Shown piece by piece: positions 25,301 through 32,619 of a DNA stretch of 64,000 bases. A model generated the notes under the pieces. The model did no database searches and was not told where the DNA came from. It saw only the letters and a program-made list of their open reading frames with translations. Within the stretch, counting starts at the first letter, position 1. The number at the start of each line of letters is the position of its first letter. The stretch is from contig BROG01000650.1 of assembly GCA_030159075.1 (NCBI GenBank), positions 1-64,000 on the forward strand, read 5' to 3'. The position numbers and the translations under genes were made by a program. Source of the DNA: Atrina japonica (Eukaryota > Mollusca > Bivalvia > Pterioida > Pinnidae).

Positions 25301-27399
25301 TGTGCACCAGATGACAAGTTTTGTATAGAAGTACGATAATAATATGATGAAATGAGCATTCGTGAAGGCCAAAATATAATATAATCTCGCAAATAAATTA
25401 AGAACCAGTGTTTCATGAAAATAAAGTCCTGCGAAAATAAAGTCCCACGAAAATTCTCATACTTACAGTTGTAGCCTTACATGCATGTAAAATATTGTAT
25501 ATGTTTAACAGGGTTGTCAAGAGGATCATGATGGATTTAAAAATAACACAGAAGCTTGGTCAGCCTTTAGAAGTGAAGACTATGGATATTCACGTATGAC
25601 AATTTTCAATGCCACACACTTGTATCTAGAACAGGTGTCTGATGACCAGGTAAACTTGCTAGCTTGGCTTTCTCAGTTTAATTTGTTTTAATTCTCTCTC
25701 ATATAAATCCAAATCAAAAAATGAACACTAAATGCAGATGTATTACAATTACCAATTCATGGTAGCTTAGTTTTTTAGGGTCCATTATACATGTCATACA
25801 TAAGTAGTCTAGAGTTTTAACAGCACTAGAATGAGGGTCCATTATGTACACATTTCACCATGACAGTGGCCCAGTAGTCTAGAGTTTTAACCCCACAAGA
25901 TTGAGGCCCCATTATGTACACATTTCACCATGGCAGTGGCCCAGTAGTCTAAAGTTTTAACAGCACTAGACTGAGGCCCCATTATGTACACATTTCACCA
26001 TGGCAGTGGCCCAGTAGTCTAGAGTTTTAACCCCACAAGATTGAGGCCCCATTATGTACACATTTCACCATGGCAGTGGCCCAGTAGTCTAAAGTTTTAA
26101 CAGCACTAGACTGAGGGCCCATTATGTACACATTTCACCATGGCAGTGGCCCAGTAGTCTAAAGTTTTAACCGCACAAAACTGAGGGCCCATTATATACA
26201 TATTTCACAATGGCAGTGGCCCAGTAGTCTAGAGTTTTAACCGCACAAGACTGAGGGCCCATTATGTACATATTTCACCATGACAGTGGCTCAGTCATCT
26301 AGAGGTTTAACATCACAAGATTGAGGGCCCATTATGTACACATTTCACCATGACAGTGGCTCAGTCATCTAGAGGTTTAACATCACAAGATTGAGGGCCC
26401 ATTATGTACTCATTGACTGTAAGCCATCTCGCAACTGGAACCTGTGGTTAATTTCTTTTACAGCCCCTGATAAATATCACTCCTTATACTTAAGGTTGTT
26501 ATAAGGGCTGCAAATGATAATACATGTATATGTTATGGAAATGGTATATATAGCCAACTTCTCTTATAACAAAGTGGAAGGGACATACATATAAACCTCG
26601 TTATAAATGGATTTCGTTATTTATTTGGATATTAAGTAACGTAACAAATACACAGGGAATAGATATATTCTTGTTATAACCAATATATGGTTATATACAA
26701 TCTCGTTATAAGTCAAGTTGACTGTTTATATATATTATCATAACACTAACTTGATCCAAAGAGGTGGATCATATCGCATCGCGTTGCATGCAACATCTCA
26801 TTTGATTTGATAATATATGCCTGTGAACGAGACCTTATCTGGCTCTTCTTATAAATTTATTATGTACCCATTCATTATTAGCTAAAAATAACAAACCAAA
26901 TATACATCCATCATTTATTGGAGGACAAAAACAATCTAGTGGAACATTTTTAGTGGAAAAGTAGTCCAGTATCAGTTTAAGAGAATGGTGATATGGATTG
27001 AAAATAGAAAATGCATGATAGTACGATGATCCAGAAAGTCAGATCAGACTCCATGAAATGAACAGTATCAAAACTTGGAATGTTGATCGATATAATTATA
27101 ATAATATAAATAATCTGAGACACCAAAGTATAAACCTTTAGGATGTCAAGGATATAGATACAAATCTGGTGAAAAAATATGGACAAACACGGCCCTCAGA
27201 AAATCAAGAGATGAGATCAGATGACATGGAGGAGTAAGCATCCCCTGTCAACCGGTCACCTTGGCCGTGAATAAATCATTTTCTTTATATAACACACCAT
27301 GTAATCTTCTATTTTCAGGGTGGTAAAATAATTGATAAAATGATGCTGATAAAAGACACTCATGGAAGATATGGAAAAGACCAGAGTGGCATCTACTGA
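570..27399 (+). CDS. ACP7: Purple acid phosphatase (ACP7-like), 12 coding exons
   Basis: Secreted or lysosomal-route binuclear metallophosphatase that hydrolyses phosphomonoesters. The join 570-672, 3636-3830, 5315-5497, 6935-6960, 9236-9333, 13621-13689, 16661-16775, 17134-17247, 22038-22166, 23651-23722, 25512-25649, 27319-27399 keeps phase throughout and gives 440 residues, close to the vertebrate ACP7 length. Residues 1 to about 21 are a hydrophobic signal peptide. Residues about 25-120 form the fibronectin-like N-terminal PAP domain (MYVTWSTM). The catalytic domain follows with the five PAP blocks: GDMG (Asp133), GDFAY (Asp162, Tyr165), GNHE (Asn197), ITMGH (His282) and WAHEH (His330, His332). 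All metal ligands are present. The start at 570 is the first Met before the signal peptide; Met3 is an alternative. All introns are GT-AG. Family identity is very secure; substrate is unknown. Confidence 0.95.
922..1220 (+). mobile_element. Partial copy of a Tc1-type fold-back element
   Basis: CAGAGATGGGACAAAAGTATTTGGACAC matches the left end of the element at 22187, and the A/T-rich interior is similar (ATTTCAATAGAATTTTC in both). I could not find the opposite inverted repeat here. The terminal motif resembles Tc1/mariner ends. Confidence 0.55.
1511..1650. mobile_element. Short fold-back element (MITE-like), 140 bp
   Basis: The left arm from TTACCCCATAGAAAAGTGTT is the near-perfect inverse of the right arm ending ACACTTTTCTATGGAGTAA. 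The arms are about 60 nt each, with a loop around GAGGGGCACAGCCCCCGAG. No coding capacity. Confidence 0.8.
3145..3325. repeat. ACCTG-type dispersed repeat fragment
   Basis: CAGCAAAACCTGCTGTAGCGGCCACC followed by imperfect repeats of ACCTGTTTATAAAG and CACCTGCACATAAAGG. The same style occurs at 20675-20830 and at the ends of the elements at 14371 and 30745. Confidence 0.45.
3448..3530 (+). mobile_element. 3' fragment of a SINE (family 2)
   Basis: AACTGGCTGCCACCATATAACTGAA and TTGAGTGCAT match the tail of the longer family 2 copies at 6467-6725 and 58924-59165. The tRNA head is absent. Confidence 0.6.
3636..3830 (+). CDS. ACP7: ACP7-like exon 2 (N-terminal PAP domain)
   Basis: Acceptor TTTCAG, donor GTAAGT. 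Encodes residues 35-99, including MYVTWSTM, the typical first strand pair of the PAP N-terminal domain. Enters and leaves in phase 1. Confidence 0.93.
3880..5060 (+). repeat. 33-bp minisatellite, about 35 units, in ACP7-like intron 2
   Basis: Unit TTTAGTGGATTAATAGAATC + TTACATGGGTATG. Units vary at a few fixed positions (GTTGAG/GTTTAG, CCTAC/CTTAC, GGGTA/TTTGT). Because 33 is a multiple of three, long open frames run across it, each repeating an 11-residue pattern; they are interrupted near 4446 and 4550 by indels. The array sits 50 nt after exon 2 and takes up most of the intron. Confidence 0.93.
5315..5497 (+). CDS. ACP7: ACP7-like exon 3 (GDMG metal motif)
   Basis: Acceptor TTACAG, donor GTAAGT. 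Encodes residues 100-160. It contains RLAVFGDMG (metal ligand Asp133) and ends MYDAILHVG, which runs directly into the GDFAY motif of the next exon. Confidence 0.95.
5498..6934 (+). other. ACP7-like intron 3
   Basis: No coding signal beyond chance open frames. Contains one family 2 SINE at 6467-6725 and a pyrimidine-rich acceptor before the microexon. Confidence 0.6.
6467..6725 (+). mobile_element. SINE, family 2 (tRNA-derived head)
   Basis: Starts GGGGCTTCATGGCCTACTGG with a degenerate tRNA-like head (TAGTGGTTATAACAGCATCACGC). A body follows, with TGGTCTCTTCTTGGGTAC and TGGCTGCTATTATATAACTG. The same order of blocks is seen at 58924-59165 and, inverted, at 52655-52890. Confidence 0.7.
6935..6960 (+). 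CDS. ACP7: ACP7-like exon 4, 26-nt microexon (GDFAY)
   Basis: A 26-nt exon between a pyrimidine-rich acceptor ending ACAG and donor GTAAGT. It encodes GDFAYDMDS, holding the bridging Asp162 and the charge-transfer Tyr165. It is needed to join exons 3 and 5 in phase and supplies a PAP block missing elsewhere. Confidence 0.92.
7021..7500. repeat. Dispersed 'AAAAGTGCTTGAA' repeat cluster
   Basis: At least five loose copies of CCTTGAAAAGTGCTTGAAT or CCTGGAAAAGTGCTTAAAA, with unlike sequence between them. Probably the two ends of one old element: the outer copies are the best preserved. Confidence 0.5.
8619..8745. mobile_element. Partial fold-back element, family TAGACCC
   Basis: ATAGACCCTTTCATGATAAC then TGCGGTCCTATAACTTTG, ATGACGTCAAGAAACAATCA and TATAACGAC match the complete copies at 53951-54116 and 62922-63118. 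The right arm is missing. Confidence 0.65.
9236..9333 (+). CDS. ACP7: ACP7-like exon 5 (GNHE motif)
   Basis: Acceptor TGTAG, donor GTGAGT. Encodes residues 170-201 with YMTCPGNHE, giving metal ligand Asn197 and catalytic His198. Leaves in phase 2. Confidence 0.94.
9938..10132. repeat. (TA)n microsatellite with interruptions
   Basis: Long TA dinucleotide run broken by a few TATTTA, CTA and CACACA interruptions. Frames across it are low-complexity I/Y strings with no coding meaning. Confidence 0.95.
10950..11280 (+). pseudogene. LINE ORF2 C-terminal remnant
   Basis: The frame at 10977-11276 reads FWINENN, then [27 protein letters not shown] and ends near WQVIHNKLS. This is the usual end of ORF2 in L1/Tx1-like LINEs of marine invertebrates, after the zinc-knuckle region. 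The reverse transcriptase and endonuclease parts are absent, so this is a 5'-truncated copy. A related C-terminal region ends the LINE at 43220-44450. Confidence 0.65.
11794..12183. mobile_element. MITE, family AAAGGGGCATTAGCTG, copy 1
   Basis: Starts TTAAAGGGGCATTAGCTGCG. The middle has ATATTTTGTGAAAATT, GGCACTTTTTCACTTGCAA, ACCTTATTTCCACAAAATAT and AGTACAAGTAGTAAAAGTAG. It ends in AACACAGCT after a G18 run. Five more copies in this window share these blocks in the same order. Confidence 0.8.
13200..13490. repeat. Dispersed repeat (CCATATAACCTGG family)
   Basis: ATCCATATAACCTGGTGCGA, GAACCCTTTCTTGACCAGGG and GATATTCAAAAGGATACTCT recur at 30535-30665, and the TTTTTCCCATGCAG part recurs near 105-185. 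Shared blocks in conserved order suggest an old mobile element. Confidence 0.6.
13621..13689 (+). CDS. ACP7: ACP7-like exon 6
   Basis: Acceptor CTTTCAG, donor GTAGGT. Encodes [18 protein letters not shown], a conserved stretch after the GNHE block in animal PAPs. Enters and leaves in phase 2. Confidence 0.93.
13730..13860 (+). mobile_element. Possible tRNA-headed SINE fragment
   Basis: GTTCGGGTAGCACAGTGGAT resembles a tRNA A box and CTTTGGTTCAATTCTTGGA a B box at plausible spacing. Arms do not fold into a clean cloverleaf and there is no clear tail, so this is tentative. Confidence 0.4.
14371..15521. mobile_element. TIR element carrying an expanded 17/34-bp minisatellite
   Basis: The left end TCAGTGCAACCTGTCTTGAG is the approximate inverse of the right end TTTCAAGACAGGTTCAACTA. 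Between them are about 30 units alternating GACAGGTGGTCCCTGAA and GACAGGTGATCTTTTAT, 34 bp together. The units are themselves built from the terminal motif (ACAGGT + GGTC). A similar but unexpanded element lies at 30745-31173. Confidence 0.75.
14829..15110 (-). mobile_element. SINE, family 1, inserted in the minisatellite
   Basis: Read on the minus strand: tRNA head near 15110 (GGCATCAGATCGGTAGCGCT), then the GAGACAGTAAAA body, TTAAAGAACCCTACTGCTCA and an AACAATAAACAAACAAACA tail at 14829. About 75 bp of minisatellite-like units (near 15020-15075) sit inside the SINE between head and body. Confidence 0.7.
16206..16525 (+). mobile_element. SINE, family 1 (tRNA-derived), with duplicated tail
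   Basis: Head GCCGACCTGGCTCATCCGGT contains an A box; GAGTTCGAGTCC is a B box. Body: GATGAGACAGTAAAAACCGA, GTTAAAGAACCCTCACTGCT and TTGAGTGGGACGTTAAACAA. The last 45 bp (TTGAGTGGGACRTTAAACAA to CAAACAAACTAAATTT) occur twice in tandem. Confidence 0.8.
16661..16775 (+). CDS. ACP7: ACP7-like exon 7
   Basis: Acceptor TTTCAG, donor GTACGT. Encodes residues about 225-263, including [15 protein letters not shown], the usual beta-strand before the histidine ligands. Leaves in phase 0. Confidence 0.93.
17134..17247 (+). CDS. ACP7: ACP7-like exon 8 (GHRPM motif)
   Basis: Acceptor TACAG, donor GTCAGT. Encodes residues 264-301 with [16 protein letters not shown], carrying metal ligand His282. Phase 0 on both sides. 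Confidence 0.94.
18165..18548. mobile_element. Fold-back element with about 95-bp arms
   Basis: The left arm includes CATAAAACCCCAGTCCGGAA, TCGCTATGC and GGTTTCATGTACCCGAAATC. The right arm includes their inverse (GATTTGGGGCACATGAAACT, GCATAGTGAATCTGGG, GTGGTTTTACGACGATAGGG). No open frame of note inside. A shorter relative lies at 34597-34690. Confidence 0.75.
19440..19935. repeat. Degenerate dispersed repeat (TTTGGTACACAT family)
   Basis: Three loose units contain AAATTTGGTACACATTGTC, AAACTTGGTACACATACTC and AAAATTTGGTATCATCCG, each preceded by GACCAAGTC/GACCAAAGTC-like text and followed by AGAGGTCAAGGTCAT-like text. This looks like a decayed dispersed element, not a gene. Confidence 0.5.
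20675..20830. repeat. ACCTG-type dispersed repeat fragment
   Basis: CAGTAAAACCTGCTTTAGTGACCACTTGTG and later ACCTCTATATAAAGACAACC resemble 3145-3325. Probably one end of the same element class. Confidence 0.45.
20946..21168. mobile_element. Short TIR element (CCTATTGTCGGACACT)
   Basis: CCTATTGTCGGACACTTCT at the left and ACTAGTGTCCGACAATAGG at the right are inverted. CACGTAATTG and CGTAATTACT lie just inside. Non-coding interior, about 220 bp in all. Confidence 0.7.
21286..21781 (+). repeat. 67-bp satellite, about 7.5 units, in ACP7-like intron 8
   Basis: Unit CAGACTACTTTTAGTCAGTC + AGTTAGTTGGTCTTAATAGA + GAGGTTGCATTGTAACACCT + CATTAAT. Units are nearly identical; the last is slightly diverged (CACTAATCAGACCAC). 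High identity suggests recent expansion. Confidence 0.95.
22038..22166 (+). CDS. ACP7: ACP7-like exon 9 (AHEH motif)
   Basis: Acceptor TTTGCAG, donor GTGGGT. Encodes residues 302-344 with [17 protein letters not shown], carrying His330 and His332. Phase 0 on both sides. A fold-back element begins about 20 nt after the donor. Confidence 0.94.
22185..22668. mobile_element. Tc1-type fold-back element (non-autonomous)
   Basis: Left end GTACAGAGATGTGCAAAAAG + TATTTGGACAC; right end AAATACAGTTTGCATGTCTC + TGTACGTGTAC is its imperfect inverse. The interior is very A/T-rich with inverted internal stretches (ATATTTTGAAGCAATTTTTT and ACAAATTAG areas). Related partial copy at 922-1220. It begins within intron 9, near the donor. 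Confidence 0.7.
22886..23029 (+). repeat. 30-bp tandem repeat, about 5 units, in ACP7-like intron 9
   Basis: Unit CAGACATGCACAACAGAAAT + ATTGTTAAAA. The first unit has CCCAACA in place of CACAACA. Thirty is a multiple of three, so two open frames run through, but they belong to an intron. Confidence 0.92.
23651..23722 (+). CDS. ACP7: ACP7-like exon 10
   Basis: Acceptor TTTTGCAG, donor GTAAGT. Encodes residues 345-368 with [15 protein letters not shown], a conserved late PAP segment. Phase 0 on both sides. Confidence 0.94.
23930..24240 (-). pseudogene. Mariner-like transposase C-terminal remnant
   Basis: On the minus strand one frame reads [20 protein letters not shown] then APCNYLLF, the hallmark around the third catalytic Asp of mariner transposases (SPDLAP, Asp present). 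Downstream text (QREYFEG) fits the mariner C-terminus but is broken by stops and frameshifts. The first two catalytic Asp regions are missing. Similar stretches near 23877-23896 and 24351-24375 (GAGAATTTCTAGGTAA type) may mark element sequence on both sides. Confidence 0.7.
24809..25100. mobile_element. MITE, family AAAGGGGCATTAGCTG, copy 2
   Basis: TTAAAAGGTCATTAGCTGTG at the left; AACAGCTAATTCCCCTTTAA at the right, forming inverted ends. The interior shares AAATAAGGTCAGGTCCAGTG and ATTGTACATCAATCTAAGTA with the other copies. About 290 bp and undisturbed. Confidence 0.85.
25512..25649 (+). CDS. ACP7: ACP7-like exon 11
   Basis: Acceptor TAACAG, donor GTAAAC. Encodes residues 369-414 with GCQEDHDGF and YLEQVSDDQ, the end of the catalytic fold. 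Phase 0 on both sides. Confidence 0.93.
25650..27318 (+). other. ACP7-like intron 11
   Basis: Dominated by a 70-bp satellite. About 26550-26720 has ACCTCGTTATAAATGGATTT-like text that recurs near 50040, a dispersed repeat. No coding signal. Confidence 0.6.
25780..26412 (+). repeat. 70-bp satellite, about 9 units, in ACP7-like intron 11
   Basis: Unit CCCATTATGTACACATTTCA + CCATGGCAGTGGCCCAGTAG + TCTAGAGTTTTAACCCCACA + AGATTGAGGC. Two variant types (CAGCACTAGAC and CCCCACAAGAT) alternate in the middle of the array, suggesting that a 140-bp higher-order unit was copied. Confidence 0.93.
27319..27399 (+). CDS. ACP7: ACP7-like exon 12 and stop
   Basis: Acceptor TTTTCAG. Encodes residues 415-440 ([13 protein letters not shown]...SGIY) and ends at TGA 27397-27399. 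A tandem repeat begins about seven bases later in the 3' UTR. Confidence 0.92.
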   Translation, partial: GGKIIDKMMLIKDTHGRYGKDQSGIY

Positions 27400-27405
27400 G
27401 ACATG

Positions 27406-28245
27406 TATCATTTCAATATGGCAAATTTGTGGGTTTTGTTATTGAGACATCAGACACTAATCATTTGAATATGGCAAATTTGTGGGGGTTTTTATTGAGA
27501 CATCAGACACTAATCATTTGAATTTTGCAAATTTGTGGGTTTTTTTATTGAGACATCAGACACTAATCATTTGAATATTGCAAATTTGTGGGGTTTTTTA
27601 TTGAGACATCAGACACTAATCATTTGAAAATGGCAAATTTGTGGGTTTTTTTATTGAGACATCAGACACTAATCATTTGAATATTGCAAATTTGTGGGTA
27701 TTTTTATTTTATTGAGAAATCAGATAAGACACTTGTCATTTGAATATTGCAAATTTGTGGCTTTATTTTATTTTATTGAGAAATTGGATAAAATACTTGT
27801 CATTTGAATATTGCAAATTTGTGGGTATTTTTATACACTTTTGAAAATATACTTAAAATTGGAGATCAACTGATGAAGTCAAATGGACAGAAACAATCGT
27901 CTTGAGCAGTGTAACTTTGGTATTATGTTTATAATTTTCTTACTGGGAAATCAGATAAGACATTTGTCATATGAATATTGCAAATTTGTGGCTTTTTTAT
28001 TTTATTGAGAAATAAAATAAGACACTTGTCATTTGAATATTGCAAATTTGTGATTTTTTAAAATTTTATTGAGAAATAAGATAAGACACTTTTCATTTGA
28101 AAATTGCAAATATGTGGGTTGTTTTGATTATATTGAGAAATCAGATAAAACACTTTTCATTTGAATAATGAAAATTTGTGCATTTTTTTTGAGAAATAAG
28201 ATAAGACATTTGTCATTTGAATATTGCAAATTCGTGGAATTGCAA
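27406..28245 (+). repeat. 53-62-bp tandem repeat in the ACP7-like 3' UTR
   Basis: Unit ATCATTTGAATATGGCAAAT + TTGTGGGTTTTTTTATTGAG + ACATCAGACACTA, about 14 copies, tight at first and longer and more diverged after 27700. It starts about seven bases after the stop codon, so it should be transcribed unless the mRNA ends at once. An AATAAA lies inside the array at 28011. Confidence 0.9.
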
Positions 28246-30130
28246 GTTCGTTCTTCATACAGTGACAAAGGGAATGCATCAGATTGATCTAAAAGAATTG
28301 TTAGAAGTTTTCTTTTTGGTTCTGTTTTGAAATCAAATTTTAAATGACATCTTTTTGGACTTTGGCATGATCATTCAATTTTTGTGATTTCTTTTATTTT
28401 TCTCCCCTTGTCCAATGAAACAATGTTTTCACATTTCTTGTGTGTTTAATTTAACCTACATATTTTTCTTGTTCTTCTTTTCACATTTGTTGATGATAGT
28501 CATGTGAATGATATAGGCTTATTCAAATCTCTTGTTATAATAGTTATTGAATGTACCCAATTTAACAATAACACAGTTGATAGATAATAATTAGTTTATT
28601 TTCATCATTTAAACATTCCATTTTGCAATTAGATAGAGTATAGATGATTTTATATATATATACATATATTGGCAAGGAATGTGACATTGACCCTCACCAA
28701 TGACCTACAGTTCAGTTAGGTTTTGTTGGAAGTACAAGTGTTTCACAAATATATATATTTTCTTAAATAGTGAAATATTATATTTTTCTTTACTGTTCTA
28801 ATTATTTGCACTTTAAGCAATTTTTAACCTTGCCAACTTACAGTCACTTGTATATTCCAGCATTATTATAGTAACAATCCATTTTCTTTGATTTGGCATC
28901 TCAGAATTACACACAAGCTATTTAAAAATCAATGTTATGAATATAAACACTAGACCTTGTGTGTCTGTAGCTGTATGTGTGTTTTTGTGTGTGTGTGTGT
29001 GTGTGTGTATGTGTGTGTGTGTGTGCACGTGCACACTTGTGCACCACTATGAGATTATGGGGCTTTATTACATATCCCACTGATATGTACAACTGCTTGT
29101 TTATCGTAGTACTAAATTAGAACGGCTTTCCATGGATATTTTTGTGTAAAACATGAAGATATTTACTAGCACAATTATTTCAATGATTTTTTTTGTAATA
29201 ACAGAGTGATCAAGGTAATTTTATAGAGACGTGTACTTTGAGCAACATTCTTCTTTAAATTCTTCGTTTAACATCAATTCTCTATTATGATATCATTCCC
29301 ATAAAGCTGCTTCAAAGAGAATGGCTCAAGTGAACTTTTCTGATCAGAAGATACATGTACATGTGTCTAATATTGATGCCATCTAAAGACAAATTTATTA
29401 GTGCATAGCAGAAATCCCTGGGGAGGGCATGGCATTTGGGCCCCCATCCTTTCAAAAGTGGTGAAATACCTTGAAAACTCTTGATATCTGAAACCATATG
29501 TTTTGTTTTTAACTCAAATAATTGCAGCGCCTTCTATCCTCTATCATTTCTTGAGGGATTGGAGGCTACCTCAGCTCTTTACAAATAGTACAGACCAAAG
29601 TTTAAGATGCACACTCAATACTTCCAGAAAGAACCCCAATTTTAAAAGAACATTTCTCAATAAATTTGGCTTTTAGAAGATAAATATGGCTATTAGATTG
29701 AAATTGAAACGTGATTTTTGTTCCACTGCACATGTTTACAAACAATTTATAACTCCTACTTTTCATACTGCATGTTTCTGGTTGATACACTTTTACAGTA
29801 AATGCATTCAAGGATTAATGGAGCAATCAGAGGTCAGTGGAGTATAATAACTGGCATTATTTGGGTTATTTTGTTGTTAGCACAAGTGAGCTTTTATGAT
29901 TGGAAATTGTTCTTGTCAGTTTTGCACAGGTGAGCATGATGGCCTCACAACCTCTTGCTTTGATGGTGCTTAAGTGTTGATGATAAGTATTACATCGTAA
30001 AAGTGATTTATTTTTGTCACAAACATTGTTTTTTTTATATAAATTATTTCTAGATTTTCCATATTTGTATATAGATGTATATTTTATACTTGAGATTATT
30101 ATGCACCCCATTTGTCTCATTAAACATTAT
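28246..30130. other. 3' flank or long 3' UTR of the ACP7-like gene
   Basis: No gene seen. Holds a (GT)n tract at 28987-29025. Possible poly(A) signals are at 28011 and 32311; I cannot choose between them from sequence. Confidence 0.5.
28987..29025. repeat. (GT)n microsatellite
   Basis: GT run with one TATG interruption. Confidence 0.95.
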
Positions 30131-30132
30131 GT

Positions 30133-30424
30133 AAAGGTTCAGTTGTTCAGTTAAGGGCTTACAATTATATAAGGGTTCAATTGTTCAGTTAAGGGCTTAC
30201 AATTGTATAAAGGTTTAATTATATAAGGGTACAATTGTTCAGTTATGGGCTTACAATTGTATAAGGGTTCAATTGTTCAGTTTAGGGCTTACAATTATAT
30301 AAGGGTACAGTTGTTCAGTTTAGGGCTTACAATTATATAAGGGTACAGTTGTTCAGTTAAGGGCTTACAATTGTCTGAGGGTACAATTGTTCAGTTAAGG
30401 GCTTACAATTATATAAGGGTTTAA
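30133..30424 (+). repeat. 38-bp tandem repeat, about 7-8 units
   Basis: Unit TTACAATTATATAAGGGTAC + AGTTGTTCAGTTTAGGGC. Units vary between TTCAATTG and TACAGTTG. One partial unit lies near 30205-30230. Confidence 0.9.
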
Positions 30425-30534
30425 AAATTGTAATTGGTTTTGATACCAAATAAAGAAAAACCTCATGATTAAATTGAAAATATTATTGTGCAATCGGAGG
30501 CAAAATGATACAAAACACATGGTTCTAAGGTAGA

Positions 30535-30665
30535 GTAAAATCCATATAACCTGGAGGGGTGGAGTCTTGTGAACCCTTTCTTGACCTGGACGAGTTTTAG
30601 TGAGTAGAATCAACGGTATGATATTCAAAAGGTTACTCTGCACTACCAAGTTATGTGAATTGGAA
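30535..30665. repeat. Dispersed repeat (CCATATAACCTGG family)
   Basis: ATCCATATAACCTGGAGGGG, GAACCCTTTCTTGACCTGGA and GATATTCAAAAGGTTACTCT match blocks in 13200-13490 in the same order. Confidence 0.6.
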
Positions 30666-30744
30666 AAGAATAATTGGGATGATTTTTAATGCAATTTTTT
30701 GTTCGTTTACTGGATTGTACCTGATAACAAATGAATATTGCATA

Positions 30745-31173
30745 TACAGTCAAACCTGTTTTCAGGAGACACTTAACGGAAGTTGAAAAAGTGGCTGCAT
30801 AAGACAGGTGGCCTTTAGCTCCAGGTTGACAAAACTTACAAGAAAATTGGTGTCCGTTATGCAATTTATAGCAATACATGCATATTCATCTACTAATACA
30901 TGAGAGTTTGATGTTAAGATGATCAGGTGTTAAAATCATGTATAATATAGTCTTGCCCAGCTAACCTGTTTAGAGGTTTTCTAACAAAAGATCATGCGAT
31001 CAGCAATCCTTTAATAAATTACTGCTGAAAACAATGTTACCAAGCATTTTTCTGATAAAGCGGCATTAGACAGGTGGCTGCTGATTTAGGTATGTTTATA
31101 TAGTGAAATTGATTGGGGGGGGGCAAACTGGCTGTTGAAGACAAGTGGCTACTTAAAACAGGTGGCCACTGTA
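30745..31173. mobile_element. TIR element, ACCTGTTTT ends, TA-flanked
   Basis: Left end TACAGTCAAACCTGTTTTCA and right end TTAAAACAGGTGGCCACTGTA form inverted repeats beside TA. Internal GACAGGTGGC motifs occur singly. This is an unexpanded relative of the minisatellite-bearing element at 14371-15521. Confidence 0.65.
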
Positions 31174-31521
31174 TTTTTTTATTTCAGTAAATAGTGAAGT
31201 TATGAATTTACCAGGTGCGTAAGAAAAACTTTCTCAAAAAATTGCATTAACAATTTATTGTATGATTCCAAAATTGTCCAGTGTTCACCAGATTTGTATA
31301 TTGTATACTGAAAAGCTATTTTTGTATCTTTGATTTTTGTAATTTTCAATGATTCTCAAAAGACGGTTTGTATCAGTCTGTTACTGAATACGGTCCATAT
31401 CAGAGATATTGCTTTTTGGTTAGGATTTTGTCATATATATGTACCTCACAATTATGTGATATATTCCATATTGTATACCAATTCTTTGATTTGTTGTTGT
31501 ATTTTCTGTGTTTGTGATATA

Positions 31522-31987
31522 CAGTAGGGTGACAGAAGTATAATTTTTACAGAAGTGAGTATAATTTTTATTTTTCTCTATATGAAAATATATTTCATAT
31601 AAAACTGTATTTTTCAAATAACTATTACAGGATCATTTCCTGTTTAATTTTAATAAAATTTCTCTATCAACAATCAATGTTTTGAAGTTTATGTGTTTGT
31701 TTTGATGTAAATTTCAATTGTTTTGTTTTAAAGTACCCACAAGTTTTGCAGGTTACAAAATTTGAATGTCTCTTTTCTATATGTGAAAATAGGGAATTAT
31801 GACATATGGAATTTTATTTACTGTTAAAATTGCTGAATCTTGAAAACAGAAAATTTTAACTTTATGAGCTAAAACAATGAAACTGTTAAAATTTTTTAGT
31901 TTTATGATACAAAATTTACCGAAATTGGTTTTGAAATGAAATTTGCAGAGAAAACTAAAAATTATACTCACTTTTGTCACCCTACTG
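31522..31987. mobile_element. TA-flanked MITE with CAGTAGGGTGACA inverted repeats
   Basis: CAGTAGGGTGACAGAAGTAT at the left and CACTTTTGTCACCCTACTG at the right are inverted. Both outer flanks are TA (31520-31521, 31988-31989), as expected for a Tc1/mariner-type target duplication. The 466-bp interior is A/T-rich and non-coding. Confidence 0.85.
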
Positions 31988-32310
31988 TACAGTTCTTGTA
32001 AATGTTAACCTCCAATATGGAGGTATACATATATACTTTAGAATCGGAAAACTTTTTGGGATTAAAATTTCGTTGTTTTAAAAGTAAAACAAATTCATTG
32101 ACATTAATTTTTTTTAGATAACAACCTGTTTGTAAAGGAAGCTATTGCTAAATGAAAATGCCACAACAGAATTTTCCGATTTTAAAGTATATATTCGTGG
32201 GTTTATATTTAAATTGATTTACCAGTTTGATTTATCTAAGGTTGAAAACTTTTCACATGTTTAGGCCAGTCAAGATCATTCTGGTTTGATGTATTATCCT
32301 GTCTTAAGAA

Positions 32311-32316
32311 AATAAA
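32311..32316 (+). promoter_or_regulatory. Possible distal poly(A) signal
   Basis: AATAAA 4.9 kb past the phosphatase stop. Another AATAAA at 28011 lies within the 3' UTR repeat. Position alone does not decide which is used. Confidence 0.25.
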
Positions 32317-32619
32317 ATTTTGAACTGAAAAAGTGTTAAATTGTAAATCTTATCACATGACACACGAGTTAAATTTCTATGTTAATTTAGACAAGTACTC
32401 TATATAATTAACCCAGCCATTAATGTGATAGTACCAGAGTTAGCTTTAGATAACCTCATATAACAGAGAAGGGAGCATGACACAAATTGTGGTTTAATTC
32501 TTGTCTGAAATTTTGGGTTTTTTTAATACAAAGTGTGGAATTGACCCATGGACAAATGTTTGATATTTAAATTAGGAAGTAAAAAACAAATGCAAACATC
32601 CGATATGGTGATTACGTCA

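Larger units (their letters stand above)
23723..25511 (+). other. ACP7-like intron 10
   Basis: Contains a minus-strand mariner transposase remnant (23930-24240) and a copy of the AAAGGGGCATTAGCTG MITE (24809-25100). No other feature seen. Confidence 0.6.
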
